Shown: one piece after another, positions 16,888-24,327 of the stretch | Layout of the letters: each line of letters begins with the position of its first letter | How positions within the stretch are numbered: position 1 is the first letter of the stretch | Assembly: GCA_039199225.1 (NCBI GenBank) | Contig: JBCCSZ010000021.1 | Location: 1-39,134, forward strand | Origin: JBCCSZ01 sp039199225 | GTDB taxonomy: Bacteria; Bacteroidota; Bacteroidia; Chitinophagales; Saprospiraceae | Reading direction: 5' to 3' | Length of the DNA: 39,134 nucleotides | Notes under the pieces: model-generated | Databases searched by the model: none | What the model was told of the DNA's origin: nothing | The model's input: only the letters and a program-made list of their open reading frames with translations | Program-made: the position numbers and the translations under genes

Positions 16888-19425
16888 TTATTCACTAACA
16901 TCGGTATTGACCTCTTTGGCAGACTGGATGTCGATGCCCTTCTCGTCTTTGTTGAGAACAGCTTCCATCGTACTGCCTTCTGGTGGATTATTGTTGAGAA
17001 TAAACTCCGCCAGTGGATCTTCGATGTACTTCTGAATGGCACGATGCAGTGGACGAGCGCCGAACTGTGGATCGAATCCTTTTTCTGCAACGAATTTCTT
17101 CGCATCGTCAGACAAGCGCAGCTTGTAGCCCATGCCTTCCAGGCGAGAGTACAAATCCTTGAGTGTAATGTCGATGATCCGGAAAATGTCGTCCTGATCC
17201 AAGCTGTTGAAGATAACTACATCGTCAATTCTGTTGAGGAATTCCGGAGAGAAGGTACGCTTCAAGGCATTTTGAATGACGCTCTTGTTGTGGTCACCCG
17301 CAGCATCCTGACGAGCTTTGGTTTGGAAACCAACCCCTTGTCCGAAGTCTTTCAATTGGCGAACTCCAATATTGGAGGTCATAATGATCAGCGTATTCTT
17401 AAAGTCGACCTTGCGGCCTAAACCGTCTGTCAACTGTCCATCATCCAACACTTGTAGCAAGATGTTGTACACATCTGGGTGAGCCTTTTCGATCTCATCG
17501 AGCAGCACAACAGAGTAAGGCTTGCGCCGAACTTTTTCTGTCAACTGCCCCCCTTCTTCATAACCGACATAGCCCGGAGGCGCTCCGATCAATCGGCTCA
17601 CAGAGAATTTTTCCATGTATTCACTCATATCGATGCGGATCAAGGCATCGTCTGAGTCGAATATGTAGCGTGCCAGCGCCTTGGCCAACTCGGTCTTACC
17701 AACCCCGGTAGGTCCGAGGAAGATGAAGGAACCGATGGGCTTGGATGGGTCTTTCAGGCCAATCCGATTTCGCTGTATGGCTTTGGTAATCTTATCGATG
17801 GCTTCATTTTGGCCGATGATGACGTTCTTGAGGTCATTGCTCATGCCAACCAGCTTCTTACTTTCGCTTTGAGCAACCCGTCGTACTGGAATGCCAGTCA
17901 TCATGGAAACGACCTCGGCAATGTCTTCTTCGCCGACCGGGTAACGCTTGGTCTTTGCCTCTTCTTCCCACTCTACCTTGGCAAATTCGAGCTGACGAAC
18001 CAGCTTGGACTCATCATCCCGCAAATCGGCAGCCTTTTCGTACTGCTGATTCTTGACAGCCTGGTTTTTCTTCTCCTTGAGGTCTTCGATTTTCTTTTCG
18101 AGCTCCTCGATATGCTTTGGTACATGAATGTTTTTCAAGTGGACCCTTGCACCTACTTCATCAAGAACATCGATCGCCTTGTCTGGTAGGAAGCGGTCGC
18201 TTATGTAGCGGTCACTCAGTCGAACACATTCCTGGATGGCTTCATCCGAATAGTTGACATTGTGGAACTCTTCGTACTTAGGCTTGATGTTTTCCAGAAT
18301 ATTGATGGCCTCCTCTGCTGAAGGTGGATCGACGATGACTTTTTGGAATCTACGGTCCAAAGCACCATCCTTCTCAATGTGCTGGCGGTATTCGTCAAGG
18401 GTAGAAGCACCGATGCATTGCAACTCACCTCTGGCGAGCGCTGGCTTAAAGATGTTGGAAGCGTCGAGGGAACCGGTTGCGCCACCTGCTCCAACGATGG
18501 TGTGAATCTCATCGATGAAAAGAATAACATCTCTGGACTTCTCCAACTCATTCATAATGGCCTTCATCCGCTCTTCAAACTGACCTCTGTACTTAGTACC
18601 AGCAACGAGCGCTGCCAAGTCAAGCATGACAATACGCTTATTGAAAAGCGTTCTGGACACCTTACGCTGGGTAATGCGCAGTGCCAAACCTTCGACAATG
18701 GCCGTCTTACCAACTCCTGGCTCTCCAATGAGGATCGGGTTGTTTTTCTTGCGTCGGCTCAAAATCTGGCTGACTCGCTCAATTTCGTTTTCTCTTCCGA
18801 TGATTGGATCGAGCTTGTCTTCTTCGGCCAACTTTGTAATGTCGCGGCCGAAGTTGTCAAGAACTGGTGTGCGCGACTTGGTGTTGCCTTTGCGCTGTTG
18901 ATAGCGGCTTTCTTCTTCTTCGAAAGGCTCCTCTGACTCGGGTGGTGCCTGAGCGTAGAGATCGGGATGTGTCAAATCCTGCTCTTGACGAACATACTCT
19001 AGTTCGGACTTGTAAATTTCGTAGTCGACATCAAACTGATGGAGAATACGAGAGGCGAGGTTGTCTTTGTGTTTTAGAATGGAAAGCATGAGATGCTCAG
19101 GGCTGATTTCGTCGCTTTTCAAGGATTTAGCTTCCAAAAAAGTAACTTTCAACACCTTCTCTGCATGTTTATTCAGTGGCAAATTGCCCATGTTTATGCT
19201 GGTTTTCGGTGTGGCACGTCGTTGAATGGAGTCTTCAATAGTCTGACGAAGATCCATTGTGTCCACATCGAGAGAATCAAGTACTCTAACAGCCAACCCC
19301 TCCTCTTCGTGCATGATTCCCAGAAGTAGATGTTCGGTACCGATATAGTCATGGCCCAGGCGGATCGCTTCATCCCTGCTCCTGGAGATCACTTGCTTGA
19401 CCTTTGGTGAAAACTTTCTATTCAT
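16888..19425 (-). CDS. clpC: ATP-dependent Clp protease ATP-binding subunit ClpC
   Basis: ClpC is a Hsp100 unfoldase that feeds substrates to ClpP. The 845-residue protein has two Clp N-terminal repeats (about 1-150), AAA+ domain 1 with GEPGVGKT (about 233-240), a coiled middle region with a UVR-like motif (about 442-475) that distinguishes ClpC from ClpA and ClpB, AAA+ domain 2 with GPTGVGKT (about 570-577), and the C-terminal D2-small domain ending in DPLAEFIL and an acidic tail. An LGF-type ClpP-docking loop is represented by the DFGQGVGF segment. The start ATG at 19423-19425 fits the family N-terminus. It has its own promoter candidate and a strong terminator, so it is likely monocistronic. 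Confidence 0.97.
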   Translation of the reverse strand: MNRKFSPKVKQVISRSRDEAIRLGHDYIGTEHLLLGIMHEEEGLAVRVLDSLDVDTMDLRQTIEDSIQRRATPKTSINMGNLPLNKHAEKVLKVTFLEAKSLKSDEISPEHLMLSILKHKDNLASRILHQFDVDYEIYKSELEYVRQEQDLTHPDLYAQAPPESEEPFEEEESRYQQRKGNTKSRTPVLDNFGRDITKLAEEDKLDPIIGRENEIERVSQILSRRKKNNPILIGEPGVGKTAIVEGLALRITQRKVSRTLFNKRIVMLDLAALVAGTKYRGQFEERMKAIMNELEKSRDVILFIDEIHTIVGAGGATGSLDASNIFKPALARGELQCIGASTLDEYRQHIEKDGALDRRFQKVIVDPPSAEEAINILENIKPKYEEFHNVNYSDEAIQECVRLSDRYISDRFLPDKAIDVLDEVGARVHLKNIHVPKHIEELEKKIEDLKEKKNQAVKNQQYEKAADLRDDESKLVRQLEFAKVEWEEEAKTKRYPVGEEDIAEVVSMMTGIPVRRVAQSESKKLVGMSNDLKNVIIGQNEAIDKITKAIQRNRIGLKDPSKPIGSFIFLGPTGVGKTELAKALARYIFDSDDALIRIDMSEYMEKFSVSRLIGAPPGYVGYEEGGQLTEKVRRKPYSVVLLDEIEKAHPDVYNILLQVLDDGQLTDGLGRKVDFKNTLIIMTSNIGVRQLKDFGQGVGFQTKARQDAAGDHNKSVIQNALKRTFSPEFLNRIDDVVIFNSLDQDDIFRIIDITLKDLYSRLEGMGYKLRLSDDAKKFVAEKGFDPQFGARPLHRAIQKYIEDPLAEFILNNNPPEGSTMEAVLNKDEKGIDIQSAKEVNTDVSE

Positions 19426-19469
19426 AATTAAATTTGGTAACCTTCTGGTTTTGATAAAAGGATATTAAA

Positions 19470-19500
19470 CAATATTAAGACTAATTATCCAGCTTTACAA
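19470..19500 (-). promoter_or_regulatory. Possible clpC promoter
   Basis: On the minus strand TTG (19498-19500), a 20-nt spacer and TAATATTG (19470-19477) match the Bacteroidota consensus with one mismatch. It predicts a leader of about 40 nt before the clpC ATG. No heat-shock operator such as CIRCE was recognised nearby. Confidence 0.4.
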
Positions 19501-19574
19501 GAAAATATAAGTACAAGACTTGAAAAAAAACGCCTATATAATCCTATTAATTAGAAAAAATAGTGCCATGTGAT

Positions 19575-19604
19575 TCAAGGCTGACATATTGTACAAAGCC
19601 TTGA
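19575..19604. repeat. Inverted repeat in the clpC-STAS gap
   Basis: TCAAGGCT (19575-19582) and AGCCTTGA (19597-19604) are perfect inverted arms separated by 14 nt. No T run follows directly and no gene ends nearby on either strand, so it is not an obvious terminator. It could be an operator or part of a small RNA. Confidence 0.4.
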
Positions 19605-20318
19605 TATGAAAATGCCCTCTTTTTGTCTCTTGTATCGCCGACGGGTTTGATAGGTGTTAGTTTTAAGACAAACCGGATTGAGAGGTTTTGCTTGCCAGGA
19701 ACAGCGTTTACAATAAGTCTTTTTTGTGAGGCAGAATATACTTTTTTGTGTCCTTGGACAGAAGTATTCCTTCTTCCCGATTTTTTTATATATCTAACAA
19801 ACAATCAAATACAGACCTGAGTTCAAATGTCTTATAATGAAGGAAAGTTGTATGTGTAAAAAGCTGGTGAATAGCCAATTGTTGCAGTCCGTGTGGAGGA
19901 CCCAGCTTTTGGCAGTTGATGAAAAGCTTAAATTTCGCAAGAATGATTCGAATCAGCGCTTTTCTACTGCCGCTTACCCCTGCTCATTGGTCTGGAATGT
20001 TCCCTCGTTCGTGCAAACAAGTCTACTGTGCTGTACTACCTAAGCTGTTAATAGCTGAAATCCGACCAATATATCTTTCCTTAGCCGATATACGGATTGA
20101 CAGCTCGATGGTTCGGGGGAAACCCTAGTTTTTGAATAATTTATGAGCCAAATCCTACTTTTACAGGCACTTATGCCTATTGGTCTGAAAGATTTTGAAG
20201 GCTGACTGGACAAGAATCAGAGGGAAAACAAGGACTCTTGCATTCACTTTTCGCCTCAATGGCGTTTGATCTGCTCAATCGCAGCTTGAATTAATTATGC
20301 GAATGCAATATTAATGGC

Positions 20319-20326
20319 TACATTTG
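20319..20326 (+). promoter_or_regulatory. Possible -7 promoter element for STAS-RNase Z
   Basis: TACATTTG matches TAnnTTTG exactly, 41 nt before the STAS ATG. A TTG lies upstream at 20286-20288 but 30 nt away, so the -33 element is uncertain. Confidence 0.35.
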
Positions 20327-20367
20327 TGTCAATCCCCTTTTCATATTCATCTTAAGCGTTTAGTTGT

Positions 20368-20748
20368 ATGAAGTTTACCGTTGATAAAAAGGAGCATTAC
20401 ACCTTGTTGAGCCTGGATGAGGAGCATCTGAATTCTGCTATCGCTCCCAATCTCAAGTCCGAATTTGTCGTCTTGCACAACAATGGCGTGCAGAATCTCA
20501 TCTTTGATATGGAAGGCATTGCCTTTGTTGATTCTTCCGGATTGAGTGCCATTTTGACAGCTCACCGTCTTTGGAAAGGGCAGGGATCTTTCATTTTGAC
20601 AGGCATCATCAACGAAACCATTGATAAGCTCATCAAGATTTCCAAGCTCGATTCTGTTTTTACCATCATCCCTACGGTCCAAGAATCCATTGATTACATT
20701 ATGATGGAACAAATCGAGCGAGAACTGAATGCCGATCCAGAAGACTGA
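20368..20748 (+). CDS. STAS-domain protein, anti-sigma factor antagonist-like
   Basis: This 126-residue protein is a single STAS domain. The FDMEGIAFVDSSGLSAIL segment (47-63) contains the DSSG motif whose serine (S56/S57) is phosphorylated by anti-sigma kinases in SpoIIAA/RsbV proteins. It therefore probably acts as a partner-switching regulator. No kinase or phosphatase gene is in the window, so the partner is unknown. The RNase Z gene follows after only 6 nt, indicating co-transcription; this pairing is, to my knowledge, common in Bacteroidota. Confidence 0.88.
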   Translation: MKFTVDKKEHYTLLSLDEEHLNSAIAPNLKSEFVVLHNNGVQNLIFDMEGIAFVDSSGLSAILTAHRLWKGQGSFILTGIINETIDKLIKISKLDSVFTIIPTVQESIDYIMMEQIERELNADPED

Positions 20749-20754
20749 GTTCCA

Positions 20755-21669
20755 ATGGATTTCGAACTGACGATCCTTGGATGTAATTCAGCCATTCCTG
20801 CGCACGGGCGCCATCCTTCTGCCCAATTATTGCGCCTCAGAAATCAACATTACCTCATAGATTGTGGGGAAGGTACCCAAATGCGCATGGCGGACCATAA
20901 AGTCCGAAAAAGTCGCATCAATCAGATTTTTATCAGCCACCTACACGGCGATCATGTTTTTGGACTGATTGGCCTGCTGACGTCCTATAGCCTGGCGGGC
21001 CGCCGCCAACCGATGGACCTGTTCGGCCCGGAAGGGCTTCAGGAGCTGATTGAGACGACGGCAAAATTGTCCTACTGCATCTTCACCTATCCTATCCAAT
21101 ACCATCTCGTTGATACCAATAAGCAAGCGCGCATCTTTGAAGATAAGCTGGTAGAAGTCTTTTCCCTGCCGCTCAAACATCGCATCCCAACGACTGGGTT
21201 TCTATTTCGCGAAAAGGAGCGACCTCTGAATCTGCGCCCCGGGATTGTGGATCAGTTGGAGATTCCCTTTCAGGAGATTCCCGCAATCAAAGCTGGTTCA
21301 GATTGGGAGGCACCCAATGGCCAGCGGTATTCAAATACCGATTTGACGCTGCCGCCTACTCCGCTTCGTTCCTATGCCTACTGCTCTGATACCATGTATA
21401 TCGAAGATTTGCGGCCCCTCATTCAAGGCGTCAATCTATTGTATCACGAAGCAACATTCCTACATGAAAAGGCAGAGAACGCCAAGCTTACCATGCACTC
21501 CACTGCCCTACAAGCGGCACAAATGGCCCATAAAGCTCAAGTGGGCCAACTGATATTGGGTCACTATTCTTCGCGCTACGTCACACCTGCTCCCTTGGTG
21601 AAAGAAGCAAAGACAGTCTTTCAAGAAACCCTTCCTGCCCAAGAAGGGCGTGTGTATCCCATCGTCTAA
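20755..21669 (+). CDS. rnz: Ribonuclease Z (tRNA 3'-end processing)
   Basis: RNase Z removes 3' trailers from tRNA precursors. The 304-residue length is that of the short bacterial form. It is a metallo-beta-lactamase fold enzyme with the zinc motif SHLHGDH (H62, H64, D66, H67), the YCSDT segment carrying the distant Asp, the YHEATF motif and the late LGHYSSRY motif, which are all diagnostic. The flexible-arm region is represented at about 150-185. ATG 20755 follows the STAS stop by 6 nt. The pairing hints at an unexplained functional link between RNA processing and partner-switching signalling. Confidence 0.95.
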   Translation: MDFELTILGCNSAIPAHGRHPSAQLLRLRNQHYLIDCGEGTQMRMADHKVRKSRINQIFISHLHGDHVFGLIGLLTSYSLAGRRQPMDLFGPEGLQELIETTAKLSYCIFTYPIQYHLVDTNKQARIFEDKLVEVFSLPLKHRIPTTGFLFREKERPLNLRPGIVDQLEIPFQEIPAIKAGSDWEAPNGQRYSNTDLTLPPTPLRSYAYCSDTMYIEDLRPLIQGVNLLYHEATFLHEKAENAKLTMHSTALQAAQMAHKAQVGQLILGHYSSRYVTPAPLVKEAKTVFQETLPAQEGRVYPIV

Positions 21670-21763
21670 GCCACTGGAATTATTGTGGGTTGCTCCAAAT
21701 GTTAATATCTGAAATAAAAAGCAAGTGGACAGGTTCTTTTGGTAACCAACATCTTATTCGGCT

Positions 21764-22546
21764 ATGATTCAAAAATTGTTCGCTTTCCTATTATTTGCAA
21801 GCTTACCAACCAGCCATGTATTGGCGCAGTCTTCATCCATTGGCGGGTATATTTATGGTCTCAATTCGATCAACCGATTTGAACAAACCAATGGTCGACC
21901 GCCAAACATCAGCAAATTTTTCGCAATGGGTTTTATGGCTGGTTTTCAGTACCGCTACGATTTTTCCAGCCAAAAATCTTTTTTGACCGCAGCACTTGAG
22001 TCCACCAGCCGGGTGACACAATTTTCTTTCAAGCGAGAAACCCTGAGAAGCTGTCCCAATTGCATCGTCAATACCTCTTCTGTCTTTACCGATCAGGACC
22101 ACGGTATTCGCATGGGCTACGGAAGGAGTTTTCGATTCAAAGGCCAAGAAAGTGGCCTAGAGGTAGAAGCTGGTGGTTACCTCCGATTGATTCTAAACCG
22201 AGTGACACCTGCCGGTTTTCCATTGATCTTTCGTCCTGTCTTTGTTTCTCCGGCAGGAGCAGATGTAGAAGATTTGGAGAGTGGCGAAGCCTTTGCCAGC
22301 GATAAGAACCACATGATTCACTCCAGTGCCTATCTCAAGTTGAGTTACTTTTTTCCCCACAATCGCTTAAAGCGTGTCAAGTATCGATGCTCTCTTATTT
22401 ACAATCAGGGCTTGCGCAAAATCAACTATGTCAACATTCGCTACAGCAATTACCAACTGTTGGAGTTTTACGATTTCAGCATTGTTAACAATGGAACTTT
22501 TGTAGGGATTGGGTTGGATGTATTGTTTAAATTGGGAAAAGCTTAA
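21764..22546 (+). CDS. Exported beta-barrel-like protein of unknown function
   Basis: This 260-residue protein has a signal peptide (MIQKLFAFLLFASLP, cleavage near LAQ) followed by amphipathic strands with aromatic residues, ending in FVGIGLDVLFKLGKA. It resembles small outer-membrane barrels but shows no name-giving motif. A CPNC motif (about residues 92-95) may form a loop disulfide. It converges on the YARHG lipoprotein gene, 38 nt away. Confidence 0.6.
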   Translation: MIQKLFAFLLFASLPTSHVLAQSSSIGGYIYGLNSINRFEQTNGRPPNISKFFAMGFMAGFQYRYDFSSQKSFLTAALESTSRVTQFSFKRETLRSCPNCIVNTSSVFTDQDHGIRMGYGRSFRFKGQESGLEVEAGGYLRLILNRVTPAGFPLIFRPVFVSPAGADVEDLESGEAFASDKNHMIHSSAYLKLSYFFPHNRLKRVKYRCSLIYNQGLRKINYVNIRYSNYQLLEFYDFSIVNNGTFVGIGLDVLFKLGKA

Positions 22547-22584
22547 ATTCCAAATGCACCCTAGAGATCGACCGACAAAATACA

Positions 22585-23514
22585 CTATTTTGCTTGTTGC
22601 TCTTTGGAAGCAATTCTGCGAATGTTGATGCGCTCGATGTCCGACAGTAAGCCATCTACATTGTAGTGCTTGGGCCGATACCAATTTTTGCGCTGGAAGT
22701 GGTGGTAAAGGTCCTCCGAGCGAAAGATGAAACCATGGGAAGCGTAGATTTCATTGATCATCATGCGAAGCTCCTTATTGGAATAGCGCTCCAACTCGTC
22801 TCTTGACAAAATGCGTAAAGAGCTTTGTGGATAGTTTCTCTCCAAGTTGATGGAGTCCGTTCGCTGGAGTTTGGTAAAGAAATTTCGTTTGTTGATGCGG
22901 TAGTTCTCGTAGTAGTAGAACTCGACAATGGAGTTGTCTTCGCGGAAATTTTTGATGGAAACTTTCTGCCAAACAGGTCGCTCTTCTGTTTCTTGGTGAT
23001 CCGTCAGTGATTCAGATTTATATAATTCGTCGACTTTATAAAAATCGTAGTATTCCAATTCCAGGATATTATCGTCCAGCATATTGATCGTAACGCTACC
23101 ATCGTAAGACACTTCCTTTAGGGGAAGAATATCAATGGTCTCACCATCGTTGCTGAAGATGCCGAGATAGGCATTGCCTTCGCTCCCGTCGTCGGTGCTG
23201 TATTCATAATAAAGCAGATGAGTAGAGTCTGGCGAAGGGATCAAACGAGCATATAGATGGTGATCCAAATGTATCGTAGAATCGGGCAAGAACATCTTGG
23301 CAAATTCGCGAATCTTCTCGTTGGCAATGGTGCCAGGTTTGAGCGATATGGCCCGTAGGAAGTTGCTGAACTGTTTTGCAGAATGAATCTGTCGGGCCTT
23401 CACATCCTCCTTTACCTCCGGCACCTGAGTAGAGGGGCTCGTATTGAAATTGCCCGTACAGGCTGTCAATAAAAGTATCCAAATCGTACCTAATATCGTT
23501 GCACTCCGCTTCAT
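22585..23514 (-). CDS. Lipoprotein with a C-terminal YARHG domain
   Basis: This 309-residue protein begins with a lipoprotein signal (LLLTAC, C19), so it is anchored to a membrane facing the periplasm or outside. The C-terminal 60 residues match the YARHG domain: an ELERYSNKELRMMINEIYASHG helix, an F...LYHHF segment, and the WYRP and ERINI motifs. YARHG is an extracellular domain of unknown role. The central part is acidic and tyrosine-rich. ATG 23512-23514 was chosen because it puts the lipobox at the proper position; an upstream extension of 29 residues would misplace it. Confidence 0.82.
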   Translation of the reverse strand: MKRSATILGTIWILLLTACTGNFNTSPSTQVPEVKEDVKARQIHSAKQFSNFLRAISLKPGTIANEKIREFAKMFLPDSTIHLDHHLYARLIPSPDSTHLLYYEYSTDDGSEGNAYLGIFSNDGETIDILPLKEVSYDGSVTINMLDDNILELEYYDFYKVDELYKSESLTDHQETEERPVWQKVSIKNFREDNSIVEFYYYENYRINKRNFFTKLQRTDSINLERNYPQSSLRILSRDELERYSNKELRMMINEIYASHGFIFRSEDLYHHFQRKNWYRPKHYNVDGLLSDIERINIRRIASKEQQAK

Positions 23515-24027
23515 TTCTTCTGGTATATCATTGTGGTTGATCACGTCTGATGGTGATACAGTAAAGTGGTCTTTATAGTTCATCTTAGTCCCTATAACCA
23601 TACCAAAGAGGGTTACGAGGATAAATCTGTCAGTATTTATCGGGAAATGGACGCTCTGAGTTTAAGACGTTGAGGGGGCATCTGTATACTCAGGGTTTTA
23701 ACGTTGCCCTTTGCAGAAAGGTTGTGCAAAAGAGACTCAAAGCTACGCAAAAATCCAAAATATGAAAGAAGGAACATATGTTTTATCGAAAAAATGTCCG
23801 CATTTTTATGTGTATATAACAAGGTGTAGTTAATGATGCTTTTGCTACTTTTTTTAATTTTTTTCTCAGTTTTTTCTTCTTTCAGGGTCTGTGTGATTAT
23901 TTTGGTTAAATATAAATTAGACAAATTTAAATTGGTTTTTATTGTGAATATTATCTTTTATTTTGATTATTTGAGATTTTTCAATTTTGATGCATAAATA
24001 AGTAGCCTTCCCAGGAAAGCCTAAAAG
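23515..24027. other. A/T-rich intergenic region upstream of the sulfur operon promoter
   Basis: The stretch between the YARHG gene and the sulfur operon promoter has no convincing gene. From about 23800 to 24000 it is strongly A/T-rich with long T runs. A lysine-rich minus-strand frame (23637-23924) reflects that base composition. An exact TAAATTTG box sits on the minus strand at 23922-23929 but is 400 nt from the gene it would serve. Confidence 0.5.
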
Positions 24028-24058
24028 TTGCATTTGAACATCTGTACACCTATGTTTG
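24028..24058 (+). promoter_or_regulatory. Promoter of the sulfur assimilation operon
   Basis: TTG (24028-24030), a 20-nt spacer and TATGTTTG (24051-24058) match both boxes of the Bacteroidota sigma consensus exactly with standard spacing. Transcription would start near 24065, leaving a leader of about 260 nt before the sulfite reductase. This is the best promoter match in the window. Confidence 0.65.
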
Positions 24059-24110
24059 TAGTATTAATCGACGATGGAATAGTCTTCATTTTAAATTCAT
24101 CTTTACACAG

Positions 24111-24206
24111 ATGGCAAAAGTTAATGGCATAGTTTTTCTGAGTAACTGTTGTTGCTGTATGCAGAGCGCCCCCTCTGGTAGGATACGACTGTGTTGGATG
24201 TCATAA
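24111..24206 (+). CDS. Poly-cysteine leader peptide (candidate cysteine attenuator)
   Basis: This 31-codon open frame lies between a strong promoter candidate and the sulfite reductase gene. It starts ATG GCA AAA and ends TCA TAA. Codons 13-16 (24147-24158) read TGT TGT TGC TGT, giving four cysteines in a row, directly followed by methionine. A fifth cysteine is at codon 28, near Trp, Met and Ser. Such a run is very unlikely by chance and is what a ribosome-mediated sensor of charged tRNA-Cys needs. Pairing segments begin 3 nt after the Cys run (24162-24178). Poly-cysteine upstream frames acting as attenuators are known from mycobacteria; a role here is inference. No separate peptide function is expected. 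Confidence 0.6.
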   Translation: MAKVNGIVFLSNCCCCMQSAPSGRIRLCWMS

Positions 24207-24303
24207 ATCAATCCGAAGATCATAACATAGGAGCGCCTTTCCAGAGTCACATTTGGAAAGGCGCTCCGCATTTATGAACACTCCATCCTATGTTAATCTT
24301 TTT
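24162..24303 (+). promoter_or_regulatory. Attenuator-like RNA structures in the sulfur operon leader
   Basis: Segment 1, CAGAG (24162-24166), can pair with segment 2, CTCTG (24173-24177). Segment 2 extended, CTCTGG (24173-24178), can instead pair with CCAGAG (24241-24246). The main hairpin is GGAGCGCCTTTCC (24230-24242) with its perfect complement (24255-24267), 13 bp, loop 12 nt. A further 9-bp match joins 24224-24232 with 24286-24294, followed by a T5 run (24299-24303). The first GAGCGCC copy (24164-24170) can also compete for 24260-24266. The alternatives are mutually exclusive, as in amino-acid attenuators. Helices 1:2 and 2:3 are short, so the exact switch is uncertain. I matched no known riboswitch class. 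Confidence 0.5.
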
Positions 24304-24327
24304 GATAGATCTAAAAAAAATCGAACG

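Larger units (their letters stand above)
19426..20367. other. Long intergenic region between clpC and the STAS gene
   Basis: These 942 bp separate divergent genes. I see the clpC promoter candidate (19470-19500), an 8-bp inverted repeat (19575-19582 with 19597-19604) and the STAS -7 box (20319-20326). The short open frames in it (for example 19837-20043) have irregular composition and no recognisable motif. It may hold an unannotated small RNA or a decayed gene, but nothing proves it. Confidence 0.5.

Noticed and set aside
19837..20043. Plus-strand frame of 68 codons in the clpC-STAS gap
   Set aside because: Irregular composition, overlapping alternative frames, and no recognisable motif or promoter box; too weak to call a gene.
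23637..23924. Lysine-rich minus-strand frame of 95 codons
   Set aside because: It lies in A/T-rich DNA that gives Lys/Ile/Ser-rich frames by composition; no motif, no signal peptide, no clear start context.
24061..24300. Known riboswitch classes (SAM-I, SAM-II, cobalamin, TPP) in the sulfur operon leader
   Set aside because: I looked for their conserved boxes and did not find them. The Cys-rich frame and competing stems explain the leader better.
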